Shown in pieces: positions 26,344-33,839 of a DNA stretch of 53,417 nt; position 1 is the stretch's first letter, and the number at the start of each line of letters is the position of its first letter. Under the pieces are notes generated by a model. The model ran no database searches and was not told the DNA's origin. It saw only the letters and a program-made list of their open reading frames with translations. Source of the stretch: Hallerella porci (lineage in GTDB: Bacteria > Fibrobacterota > Fibrobacteria > Fibrobacterales > Fibrobacteraceae); contig NZ_QGHD01000016.1 of NCBI RefSeq assembly GCF_003148885.1, positions 1-53,417 of the forward strand. Direction: 5' to 3'. A program made the position numbers and the translations under genes.

Positions 26344-27165
26344 GTGATTTCTTTACTTCAAATAACTCGCCCTGGAAATATTCTCATCGCCATTTTTTCC
26401 CTTTGCGTCGGCGTGTTCATTTCTCATGCGGATTTTTCGTGGCAACTTCTTTTGGCAAATGCGAGTGCTTTCGCCTTAGCGATTGCCTTTGGAAATATTT
26501 TCAACGATATTTTAGATTTAAAAGCCGACCGCATTAACCGCCCCAATCGTCCGCTCCCCGCTGGGAAAATTTCACTTTTCACCGCAAAAATTTCTGCCGC
26601 TCTTTGCTTGATTTTCACACTCGCCTGCGCTGGAATTCCGCAAAGCGAACCGCTTTTACATCTCGCTTTTTTTGCAGTCCTTCTCCTCATCCTCTTTTTC
26701 TATGACCGAAATCTCAAACACATTCCGCTTCTCAAAAATTTAACCGTCGCATTTCTCTGTACAACACCGCTTCTCCGCATTCTCTTCTTGACGAACGCCA
26801 ATCCTTTCCCGCTTTACACCGCAGCTGCGTTCGCCTTTTTCCTCACCCTTTCCCGCGAAATTTTGAAAGACTTGCAGGATCAAGATGGCGACTTAATCGC
26901 AGGCATCGCAACTTTTCCGCTCATCGCAGGCGAAGAAAAAGCCAAAAACTTAGCGTTACTTCTCCTCGTCTTTACCATTTTTTTGATTCCGCTTCCCGTC
27001 GCCTTAAATTGGCTCGCCCGCTCATTTCTCTTCTCCCTTTGCGTTCTCATTCCGTTAGCGATTTACATAATCAAAGCCGCCCAAAAGAAAAATTATCATA
27101 GCGCCCAAAAATGGACAAAACTCACGATGCTCGCCGGCTTAATTTTTCTCATCTTCAACGCCTAA
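26344..27165 (+). CDS. UbiA-family prenyltransferase
   Basis: A 273-residue integral membrane protein with about nine helices, starting at GTG. Both aspartate-rich sites are present: NDILDLKADRINRPNRPLPAG (about 58-78) and DLQDQDGD (about 180-187). The family attaches prenyl chains to aromatic rings or glycerol phosphate. The first motif is like digeranylgeranylglyceryl phosphate synthase relatives found in Bacteroidetes and Fibrobacter, and those are not clearly ubiquinone or menaquinone enzymes. The acceptor is unknown. Confidence 0.88.
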   Translation: MISLLQITRPGNILIAIFSLCVGVFISHADFSWQLLLANASAFALAIAFGNIFNDILDLKADRINRPNRPLPAGKISLFTAKISAALCLIFTLACAGIPQSEPLLHLAFFAVLLLILFFYDRNLKHIPLLKNLTVAFLCTTPLLRILFLTNANPFPLYTAAAFAFFLTLSREILKDLQDQDGDLIAGIATFPLIAGEEKAKNLALLLLVFTIFLIPLPVALNWLARSFLFSLCVLIPLAIYIIKAAQKKNYHSAQKWTKLTMLAGLIFLIFNA

Positions 27166-27202
27166 CATCCAAAATTTTCCTGCAAAAATTTTCCTTTTCC
27201 CC

Positions 27203-27231
27203 TTGACAAAAGATTTTTTTAATTCTAAATT
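27203..27231 (+). promoter_or_regulatory. Promoter of tRNA-Gly
   Basis: TTGACA (27203-27208) and TAAATT (27226-27231) with a 17-bp spacer, 12 bp before the tRNA. Confidence 0.75.
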
Positions 27232-27243
27232 GGGGTCACCCCC

Positions 27244-27316
<73 letters not shown>

Positions 27317-27320
27317 CTAA

Positions 27321-27358
27321 AAAAAAGAAAGTCACCTTTATGGTGGCTTTCTTTTTTT
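27321..27358 (+). terminator. Terminator of tRNA-Gly
   Basis: GAAAGTCACC pairs with GGTGGCTTTC around TTTAT, with T run after and A run before. Confidence 0.9.
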
Positions 27359-27367
27359 ATTCCGAAA

Positions 27368-27512
27368 GACTCGGACCCGAGAAGAGGGGCCGACAAAATT
27401 TACTTCGTGCACGAAGTGCGTGGAAGTAAATTTTGAGCTTAACGCGAATGAAATGAGTGTTAAGCCCGAAGGGGCAAACCCCTAGCCGCGTCAGCGGTGA
27501 CTAGGGGTTTGA
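27368..27512. repeat. Cluster of four inverted repeats beside tRNA-Gly
   Basis: In order: CTCGG-AC-CCGAG (about 27370-27381); AAAATTTACTTC with GAAGTAAATTTT (27395-27434); GCTTAAC with GTTAAGC (27437-27465); and AAACCCCTAG-CCGC with GCGG-TGA-CTAGGGGTTT (27476-27512), a near-perfect nested hairpin. None has a long T run, so simple termination does not explain all of them. Confidence 0.75.
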
Positions 27513-28106
27513 CTAATCCTCTTCTTCCTCAACGACTTTCGTTTTTCTTCTTCCGACCATACTTTGCTTATAATGGGCAATTTGCGTGTTCATAAAATTG
27601 GCGAAAGATTCGTAAGCAGCAGAACCTTCTAAAAGCATTCTTGCATTCACTAGAGCAATCAAATCTCGGTAAGCGTTATCGCAGTCAGTTCTTGCTTGTT
27701 TCATCGCTCCGGCGATTTTTGCTGCATTTTCGTCGGTTCGAACATTGGCATATTTTTCCACCGTATCGTTTGCAAGCCTTAAGTGTTCTACAAAAACTTC
27801 CAAGTGAAGAGTTTCGATGAGCGGTTTATGCACCGTTTCTAAATCTTGGATAAAACCCATTAAAGCGCCCGATTCCTTATCCAGTGGATCTTCGGTATTG
27901 ATTCTATAATCGATGATATGTTGATTCAAGACAGTTGTCGCATCAACATATTCTTTTAACGGAATGGACATGCAAGCCTGAACCGCTTTTTTATAGCCCG
28001 CATAAACTTTATCTCGTAATGCGTCTGCTTTAGCAATTTCATCGGTTGCGAAACTTTTTTGTGAAATAGATGCGCATTCTTGCTCTTTTTCAATTGCTTT
28101 TTGCAA
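27513..28106 (-). pseudogene. DUF6261-like protein, C-terminal fragment split by transposon
   Basis: About 198 codons of a helical protein (KADALRDKVYAGYKKAVQACM, LIETLHLEVFVEHLRLANDTVEKYA, TDCDNAYRDLIALVNARMLLEG, ending in an acidic tail). The pattern matches the DUF6261 family common in Bacteroidetes, of unknown function. The reading frame enters from the transposon end through a chance GTG at 28118 but has no ribosome site. The first part of the gene lies at 33200-33339, and removing the transposon restores NILQKAIEKEQEC in frame. Confidence 0.88.
28099..28106 (+). repeat. Left 8-bp target site duplication
   Basis: TTTTGCAA directly outside the left terminal repeat, identical to 33200-33207. 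Confidence 0.93.
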
Positions 28107-28131
28107 GGCTATGTCCACCCAAAGTGTTGCT
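28107..28131 (+). repeat. Left terminal inverted repeat
   Basis: 25 bp, begins GGCTATGTCCACCC; perfect inverse of 33175-33199. A shared subterminal motif CGCCTAATTTCGTCAA follows at 28165-28180, with a counterpart at 33137-33152 on the other end. Confidence 0.95.
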
Positions 28132-28195
28132 GGGCTGGTTTAGCAGCCTAAAAATGCCCCAAACCGCCTAATTTCGTCAAATTTGCGTAGTTTAT

Positions 28196-28224
28196 AGACC
28201 CCGATGCTTTTTCGGGGTCTTTTG
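28196..28224 (+). terminator. Terminator-like hairpin inside the left end of the transposon
   Basis: AGACCCCGA pairs with TCGGGGTCT, followed by TTTT on the plus strand. It would stop rightward transcription entering the element from outside, or serve as a weak terminator for the leftward gene at 28239. Confidence 0.65.
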
Positions 28225-28238
28225 CTATTCGAGACCAA

Positions 28239-29042
28239 TTAGCTCTTACGTTCTTTACGCGATGAGAATGCGTATGAAATTAGCACCCCTAGACCCAACA
28301 GGAAGGAGATAGGTGTAATAATCGCTATAAGATACCATACCTTATACAAGACAGAACTTTCTTTCAAGATGTAGTGGAATTCATGCCCACTATAAGGTTC
28401 GTATTCCACTCGTGCTTTGGTAGCCATAGAATCAGCATACTTGTTGGCTTTAGACACCCATTGTTCCCGCGATACATAACCGGATGACCATATTGTATCG
28501 ACCCAGTATATGGTGATGTTTTCCGGCTGCCATATAATACGAGTTTCATCCTCGCATATCATCTTCCCATTGTCGGACGGAGAGCATTCGTATCTCCCAG
28601 TTTTTACAACCTTTTTATGAAGTCTGGCGATAAGTTCATCCCTTTGCATCGAAACTCTATTGTATTCGTCCCGATTAGCCTTCCGCAATTTATTGCAAGA
28701 AACGGTATCAAACCCAGGGCAACTAACATAGCGAAGATGCTGTTTCATTTCAGCAAACAATGAATCCATGTAGTGCATCGTGATAACACGCTTGCTATTG
28801 TTTTTAATTTGTTCAACACTTCGTATTGTGGTGTCATTGGTCGCCACCCAACTCGCGTACAAAGAATCTCGTTTAGCTGACACTATGCTGTCCTGCTGCG
28901 CATCAAACACGCCTTTCTCGTGTTCATACTTCGCACGGTCAGCGTCATATACGGCATCTTGATAATAAGTCACCGCAACCAGACCACCACCGATTAACGC
29001 GGACAGTAGCACTATGATAGCCGTTATGATTTTTCCTCTCAT
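28239..29042 (-). CDS. Passenger: membrane protein with two terminal helices, unknown function
   Basis: A 267-residue protein from ATG 29042 (AAGGA before it). One helix lies at about 3-25 and a second at about 235-258, enclosing a hydrophilic, partly coiled region that holds four cysteines in two pairs (SCPGFDTVSC and ECSPSDNGKMIC), which could form disulfides if it faces the periplasm. No family is recognised. It is the passenger closest to the left end and is transcribed toward it. Confidence 0.75.
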   Translation of the reverse strand: MRGKIITAIIVLLSALIGGGLVAVTYYQDAVYDADRAKYEHEKGVFDAQQDSIVSAKRDSLYASWVATNDTTIRSVEQIKNNSKRVITMHYMDSLFAEMKQHLRYVSCPGFDTVSCNKLRKANRDEYNRVSMQRDELIARLHKKVVKTGRYECSPSDNGKMICEDETRIIWQPENITIYWVDTIWSSGYVSREQWVSKANKYADSMATKARVEYEPYSGHEFHYILKESSVLYKVWYLIAIITPISFLLGLGVLISYAFSSRKERKS

Positions 29043-29236
29043 ATACGTTCCTTGTGGTTCAGTAATCAAGATAGTATAAATATATGACAGAAATCAATTC
29101 AGCCAGCGTTATTCAGTGAAATGGGGGCGAAAAACGACCCAAACCGCGCATCTAAGTGTTCGCCTGTATTCTCGATGTATAAACTGATGGAAAAGACCAT
29201 TTATATTGCTCGACAGAGATTTCGTAAAGGAACCCT

Positions 29237-29920
29237 ATGAACACCCCTAAAGCGATTATTTCTCTCACGTCCTGGCGTGCGCGTATTAAGACTGTTGGTC
29301 TTACGATATTCAATCTACTAACGACCTGTCCAGGCTTTCACATTGTGCTGTGTCTATCTAGTGAAGAGTTCCCTCAGAAGGAAGCGGAACTACCTAATGA
29401 CCTGGTGTCAATGAATAAAGCCGGTTTACTTGAAATACTATGGGTAAAGAGAAATTACAAGTCGTTTAAGAAGGTGTTGCCCACAATGAACAAATATCAT
29501 GAGGTGCCGATAATTAGTGCTGATGATGATTGTCTGTACCGGTACAATTACGCCGAGGAGCTGTACCAGCTGTGGAAAAACAACCCATCATTTTTCGTGA
29601 CCTATTATACAACGCAATGGATAGGAAAGCATATAACCGGGGGATATGCAACATTATATCCGCCCTATGTCTTCAAAGAGTTTACTAAGATATTGGACAA
29701 TGAGGATATACTGGGTAGCATACTTGCATGCCACGAAGATGATTGCTTATATGCTTGTCTCAGGGCAAAAGTAAATGCAACACATATCATGTGTCTAAAC
29801 AAGGATTTTAGTGCAGTTGCGGTTTCTCATGATGAGTGTGCGCCGTTGCACGATTTATACCAAGGCGATACTTGGAAGCGCCATTTAGAAACAATGTGGA
29901 ACATTATCAATCCATTATAA
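29237..29920 (+). CDS. Passenger: glycosyltransferase-like protein (DDD motif)
   Basis: A 227-residue protein. It starts KAIISLTSWRARIKTVGLTIFNLL and contains PIISADDDCLYRYN, with DDD at 96-98 in the position of the DxD metal site of GT-A enzymes; YPPYVFKEF and HEDDCLYACLRAK may line the acceptor side. The same opening and DDD layout occur in the protein at 30519-31316, so the two are related. Likely adds a sugar to a cell-surface glycan, but donor and acceptor are unknown. AAAGGA precedes the ATG. Its end overlaps the convergent DUF1919 gene by 14 bp. Confidence 0.72.
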   Translation: MNTPKAIISLTSWRARIKTVGLTIFNLLTTCPGFHIVLCLSSEEFPQKEAELPNDLVSMNKAGLLEILWVKRNYKSFKKVLPTMNKYHEVPIISADDDCLYRYNYAEELYQLWKNNPSFFVTYYTTQWIGKHITGGYATLYPPYVFKEFTKILDNEDILGSILACHEDDCLYACLRAKVNATHIMCLNKDFSAVAVSHDECAPLHDLYQGDTWKRHLETMWNIINPL

Positions 29921-30518
29921 ACGAATTGATTTCATTGGTGTATTTAGTATAGTATATTGGGCAATGGCAGTCATCTAATCTATTGGTATCATCAAATATA
30001 CATAGACGATTGTTGCTGTTATAATCCAGTAAATCTTGGTGGCGAGTTATACAGACAATTTTATAATTTGTAGGCAATTCAAGTAAAGCCTTTACATTGT
30101 CGTGCGTATAATCGTAGTAAGGCATTTCATCTAGCACAACAAATACCGGACAATCATTCATACGAGACAATCGTTCAGTGTATTTTTCGATGATATAATT
30201 TTCTACATCTGCGTAATTCACATCGACATCATCTATATGTGGCGTTGCATATCGTTCATCTTTGAGATAGTGCGTATAATGAACTTCAACCATATTATCT
30301 ATGATTAGTTTGAAATATCTCTTATCCGCACACTTCGACCAATCGCCGGTGACTAGATGAAACTTGGTAAAGTCTATGTCATCCCATTTTGTAATGAGGT
30401 TCATTATGCTTGGGTGTAATATGGCGCACCACATAAACGGGTTATTATAGAACCATCCCTGGGTTCTATATAAATGGCCACCCAAGCAACAATTACTGAC
30501 TATATTAGGCATGCGCAT
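29907..30518 (-). CDS. Passenger: DUF1919-like protein
   Basis: A 203-residue protein. The N-terminus PNIVSNCCLGGHLYRTQGWFYNNPFMWCAI matches the pattern of DUF1919 (xIISNNCWGGxxYxxxxxxxxSP), a family found in exopolysaccharide and capsule clusters. Later residues give an alternating alpha/beta pattern (CPVFVVLDEMPYYDYTHDN, YKIVCITRH). Its ATG directly follows the TAA of the glycosyltransferase gene (TAAATG), so the two are translated together, which links its role to glycan transfer. Confidence 0.7.
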   Translation of the reverse strand: MRMPNIVSNCCLGGHLYRTQGWFYNNPFMWCAILHPSIMNLITKWDDIDFTKFHLVTGDWSKCADKRYFKLIIDNMVEVHYTHYLKDERYATPHIDDVDVNYADVENYIIEKYTERLSRMNDCPVFVVLDEMPYYDYTHDNVKALLELPTNYKIVCITRHQDLLDYNSNNRLCIFDDTNRLDDCHCPIYYTKYTNEINSFIMD

Positions 30519-31316
30519 TTACCCATCGCCATAATTAAATGTGGCGTGATACTTTGCGTACAATTCTGGGTAACGGGTTAAAACGGCGTACAACCAATTA
30601 TCACGTTTTTCATATCCATTCGCTTCAACGGCATGGGTTGAACTGCATAACCCTTTCCACTTGCTATTGTCAGGGTCAATGTCGTCACCCCATCCAAAGT
30701 GCTCGCAGAATATCGGTATGTCATGATATACTAGCCAAGGTGTAAACCAAGATTCATCGCACACCGGGCATATCGCATCACGCACCGCCGTATGTTCATC
30801 ATCCAGAACTTCCATTGGATATACCGATGCCGGTATCATGCTTTGACCACACCACCGGAACCGAGTGCTAGGCTTGCTGTAATCGGATGCGTTCTTGTAA
30901 ATGATTCTTCGCCCGTTATACAGGTGTTCGCTATACCATTCATAGTCGATGATTGCATTTGGAAACCGCTCATGGTCTTTTAAGACCGTTTCTATTAACC
31001 GGTCGTTATAGCGCACATCATCATCGAACAAGAATACAAGGTCGCTTGGTTCGGTGAATTTGAATATCTCGTGCCGTTTGTGACAATAGGTATCCTTCTT
31101 CGTCCAATGCAACTTTATCTTCGGTATGCGTAGGATAGTTTGCAAGTCCTTTGGTAAGTCGGACTCCTTGTTCGGGAACTGGGGTTCGGCCAACCATAAG
31201 TGGATTTCATCTGGCTTGACTGTCTGCTGTGTCAGAAGAAGGAAGATTGACATACCCACATTCTTTATTCGGCCTGGGTACGAGGTAATGGAAACGATAA
31301 TTTTGGAACTACTCAT
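30519..31316 (-). CDS. Passenger: glycosyltransferase-like protein (DDDV motif)
   Basis: A 265-residue protein from ATG 31316, chosen because the paralogue at 29237 aligns from KIIVSITSYPGRIKNVGMSIFLLL onward; an ATG 13 codons upstream is possible, and neither has a strong ribosome site. The metal-site-like DLVFLFDDDVRYND lies at about residues 92-105, and the C-terminal half has WYSEHLYNGR, CGQSMIPASVYP and CEHFGWGDD, consistent with a GT-A fold. Upstream partner of the DUF1919 gene in one transcript. Confidence 0.72.
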   Translation of the reverse strand: MSSSKIIVSITSYPGRIKNVGMSIFLLLTQQTVKPDEIHLWLAEPQFPNKESDLPKDLQTILRIPKIKLHWTKKDTYCHKRHEIFKFTEPSDLVFLFDDDVRYNDRLIETVLKDHERFPNAIIDYEWYSEHLYNGRRIIYKNASDYSKPSTRFRWCGQSMIPASVYPMEVLDDEHTAVRDAICPVCDESWFTPWLVYHDIPIFCEHFGWGDDIDPDNSKWKGLCSSTHAVEANGYEKRDNWLYAVLTRYPELYAKYHATFNYGDG

Positions 31317-31407
31317 AACAATGAGTTTATAAAGTTCCCGTTGCACCCTTGACATTCTGTATGGCTTTATGTATGCTTAAGAAACGGACTCAATAGAGGG
31401 TAAGGGC

Positions 31408-31974
31408 ATGCAAAACATATACGATTTTTTCGGAAGCATCATGTCAAGTCAAATAACCATCAACATCCTGTCAAATGTTTTGTCAATACCGGTTATCGCA
31501 TTTATTGGCTGGATTATTTATTCAGGCATGAAACGGTATCAGTTCGGACGCTTAATCGTATGGTGGTGGTTTGGGGGTAAAAAACTTCGAACAGCCCCGA
31601 AGACTATTTTTGAATGGAATAAAATCATTACTCATGCTATCAAGCTGGTGGCTGACAATCTAGGTGTAATGAGGACATTCCAGGGCTCGCCGATTGGAAT
31701 GCCGTTGGCAACATGTTCGGTTGAATTTTACCATAAAGTTATGTTTATGGCATGGTTATCCGTACAACCGGACAACGCCCTATACAAGAAAATCACGACC
31801 GAACATCACATGGGTAATGGTCATGTTTACTATGATTCTGATAACGAATCTAAATTCGATGAATGGTCGAAAGATTTACTCGCCAGTTATGAAGGCGATT
31901 TCGAGCAAATAGCAATAATGAGCTACTCGGATTTCATGTGGGTGTTTAGAGACACCCTATTTTCAGTGGCGTAG
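31408..31974 (+). CDS. Passenger: small membrane protein, unknown function
   Basis: A 188-residue protein with one clear transmembrane helix at about residues 22-44 (VLSIPVIAFIGWIIYSGM) and a soluble C-terminal domain of about 140 residues with no motif I recognise. GAGGGTAAGGGC gives a usable ribosome site. It is the passenger next to the transposase gene, facing it, with 4 bp between the two stop codons. Confidence 0.7.
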   Translation: MQNIYDFFGSIMSSQITINILSNVLSIPVIAFIGWIIYSGMKRYQFGRLIVWWWFGGKKLRTAPKTIFEWNKIITHAIKLVADNLGVMRTFQGSPIGMPLATCSVEFYHKVMFMAWLSVQPDNALYKKITTEHHMGNGHVYYDSDNESKFDEWSKDLLASYEGDFEQIAIMSYSDFMWVFRDTLFSVA

Positions 31975-31978
31975 ACAC

Positions 31979-33034
31979 TTATGCCACAAGCGGCAACGGA
32001 ATAGGCGGTCTATCCATGTAAGTCCACTTGGAATCGTCATAGATGGCAACTGCGTTGTGCTTCTCCCAGTTGGACTCTTTGAGGTGGAAATCGCCCTCGG
32101 CGTAGTTACGGAGGTTGTGCCACACCAGATAGTTGTTGAGATACTTGGTAGCGACCCCGTGGAAGCGCACCATGAAGGACTTCAGCTGGCTATGGTAGCC
32201 GTTGATGTGCTGGATGCCAAGGGTGCCGTTCGTGCGGCGGTTGGACTTCAACTGCAAGAGGTTGATTTCCTCCTGTTCCGCGAAGCCCACATAGCTGTTC
32301 AGCTTGTCGGTGCACAGTACCGCATCGGGAGCGATACGGCCACCTAGAACGCTACTCAAAGCAGCAACGGAAGGACGACCAAGGTTAGCAATCTTCGCGA
32401 TGGACTTGCCATCACGATTGACCGCACACGGCACACATACCTGTTCCAGGGAGACACCGCGCTTCTTGGCGCGTTCACCGCGTAGATGCGGCTCACGGGG
32501 CATGGAGAAGCGTTCGCTGTTGCTGTGGTTGCCCTTGAAGGATATGCGGAAGAAGGTCTCGTCTGCTTCCACGATGCCATCCAGCTTGACCTTGGCCTGC
32601 ATTTCCTGCAGGGCATCAAGTATCTTGTGGCGAAGGAAGAAGGCCGCGTTCTTGGAAATCTTGCACTCGTAAGCGGATGCACGGACAGTCATGCCGTGCA
32701 TCATGCAATGCACATACTTCATGTAGGTTTCCAAGTCCAGCTTGGCTCCGTGGAAGATTGTGCGGGTGGCGTAGGTGAAAGTCTTGCCACAGCCCTTGCA
32801 GACGAAACGCTGGTGGCCGGTCTTGGTCTTGCCATTCTTCTTGCAGTCAACAAGACCGCAGTGAGGGCAGAACACGCCATCGTGGAAACGATACTTGTCG
32901 AGGAACTCTTCCATTGTGGTAGAGTCGATAATCTCGGTCATCTTGGTAGGCATGCCGAGCATCTGCATAAAGCGCATCTTGTCCTGCTTGGACAAGGTGT
33001 TGTACATCTGGTACACGACATTGACTTCTGACAT
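31979..33034 (-). CDS. IS1595-family (ISXO2-like) transposase
   Basis: A 351-residue transposase from ATG 33034 behind a strong AAGGAGG. Residues 56-82 form a zinc ribbon (CPHC...CKGC) as in IS1595 proteins. The ISXO2-type catalytic domain follows: Asp158 in IVEADETFF, Asp243 in LCTDKLNSY, and HINGYHSQLKSF (His276/Asn278) before the final helix FHGVATKYLNNYLVWHNLRNY, giving a DD(H)N-type site. No stop or frameshift is seen, so it may be active. It reads inward from the right end of the element. Confidence 0.93.
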   Translation of the reverse strand: MSEVNVVYQMYNTLSKQDKMRFMQMLGMPTKMTEIIDSTTMEEFLDKYRFHDGVFCPHCGLVDCKKNGKTKTGHQRFVCKGCGKTFTYATRTIFHGAKLDLETYMKYVHCMMHGMTVRASAYECKISKNAAFFLRHKILDALQEMQAKVKLDGIVEADETFFRISFKGNHSNSERFSMPREPHLRGERAKKRGVSLEQVCVPCAVNRDGKSIAKIANLGRPSVAALSSVLGGRIAPDAVLCTDKLNSYVGFAEQEEINLLQLKSNRRTNGTLGIQHINGYHSQLKSFMVRFHGVATKYLNNYLVWHNLRNYAEGDFHLKESNWEKHNAVAIYDDSKWTYMDRPPIPLPLVA

Positions 33035-33174
33035 TGGACTTTCCTCCTTATAGCCTATGAAATATAGCAAAAAGGAGTGTCACTTTATGACACAGAAGCC
33101 TCTGTTTGTAAATTTTAGTAAACAAAAGGTGCCTAATTGGCGAAATTAGGCGAAAATCGGCATTTTACGACCGG

Positions 33175-33199
33175 AGCAACACTTTGGGTGGACATAGCC
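33175..33199 (-). repeat. Right terminal inverted repeat
   Basis: 25 bp, perfect inverse of 28107-28131. Confidence 0.95.
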
Positions 33200-33207
33200 T
33201 TTTGCAA
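33200..33207 (+). repeat. Right 8-bp target site duplication
   Basis: TTTTGCAA directly outside the right terminal repeat. Confidence 0.93.
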
Positions 33208-33339
33208 AATATTTAATGCGTCGGCGCAATTTTTGCAAATCAATTCATTTTCTTTGGCACGTTCAGCGGTTTTATCCATAAAAAGATAATGAGCTGCATT
33301 ACTGATGCCTGCTAAGCGAATCGTCGTAATTTGAAGCAT
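33200..33339 (-). pseudogene. DUF6261-like protein, N-terminal fragment
   Basis: Encodes MLQITTIRLAGISNAAHY... to ...ALNILQK and then runs into the transposon. The ATG at 33339 is preferred because GGAGGA sits just before it; an ATG four codons upstream lies in that ribosome site. With the piece at 27513-28106 the original protein would be about 240 residues, the usual DUF6261 size. Confidence 0.85.
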
Positions 33340-33481
33340 CGCTTCCTCCATCCATTTTTGAGTGTTTTCAAGTTCCGTTATGGAAACTTTCCTGCATAAA
33401 TTATCTTAATTCGCTAGAAATAATGCCAAAGCGAAGAGTAAACTTTTCTTTATGTTACAGGTATACTATAAAATGCCCGTT

Positions 33482-33816
33482 TCTAGCTTCTCCGAGTGTC
33501 CGATGAAGCTAGCGACGACCGTCTCTAGGTTCTCCGAGTGTCCGATGAAGCTAGCGACGACCATCTCTAGGCTGTCCGAGTGTCCGATGATGCTAGCGAC
33601 GACCGTTTCTAGCTTCTCCGAGTGTCCGATAAGGCTAGCGACGACCGTTTCTAGCTTCTCCGAGTGTCCGATGAAGCTAGTGACGACCGTTTCTAGCTTC
33701 TCCGAGTGTCCGATGAAGCTAGTGACGACCGTTTCTAGCTTCTCCGAGTGTCCGATAAGGCTAGCGACGACCGTCTCTAAGTTCTCCGAGTGTCCGATAA
33801 GGCTAGCGACGGAAAT
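33482..33816. repeat. 42-bp tandem repeat, eight copies
   Basis: TCCGAGTG recurs at 33491, 33533, 33575, 33617, 33659, 33701, 33743 and 33785, always 42 bp apart. Units differ at about nine positions; copies 5 and 6 are identical, and the last breaks off after about 36 bp. Each consensus unit holds CTAGCTTC and GAAGCTAG around a 14-bp spacer, but the variants do not keep this pairing. As 42 is divisible by three, frames on both strands stay open: plus strand SSFSECPMKLATTV, minus strand SFIGHSEKLETVVA. Neither has a convincing start and ribosome site. Confidence 0.95.
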
Positions 33817-33839
33817 AGTTAGGGAATTAGAATTCCTGC

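Larger units (their letters stand above)
28107..33199. mobile_element. IS1595/ISXO2-type transposon with five passenger genes
   Basis: A 5,093-bp element. Both ends are perfect 25-bp inverted repeats beginning GGCTATGTCCACCC and ending GTTGCT (28107-28131 and 33175-33199), and TTTTGCAA stands directly outside each end (28099-28106, 33200-33207). The 8-bp duplication and a transposase beside one end fit the IS1595 family. The rest holds a membrane protein, two glycosyltransferase-like proteins, a DUF1919 protein and a small membrane protein, all in mixed orientation. Base use differs from the host genes on both sides: the cargo is richer in ATA and TAT codons, and the transposase gene is GC-rich. 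The intact ends and clean duplication suggest a recent insertion. Confidence 0.93.

Noticed and set aside
27368-27382. Inverted partial copy of the tRNA-Gly T arm as an integration (att) site
   Set aside because: The shared GGGTCCGAGTC is explained by a short palindrome (CTCGG-AC-CCGAG) and a generic T-loop sequence; no integrase gene is present.
33482-33816. CRISPR array
   Set aside because: The 42-bp units are contiguous, with no unique spacers between them, and no cas gene is near.
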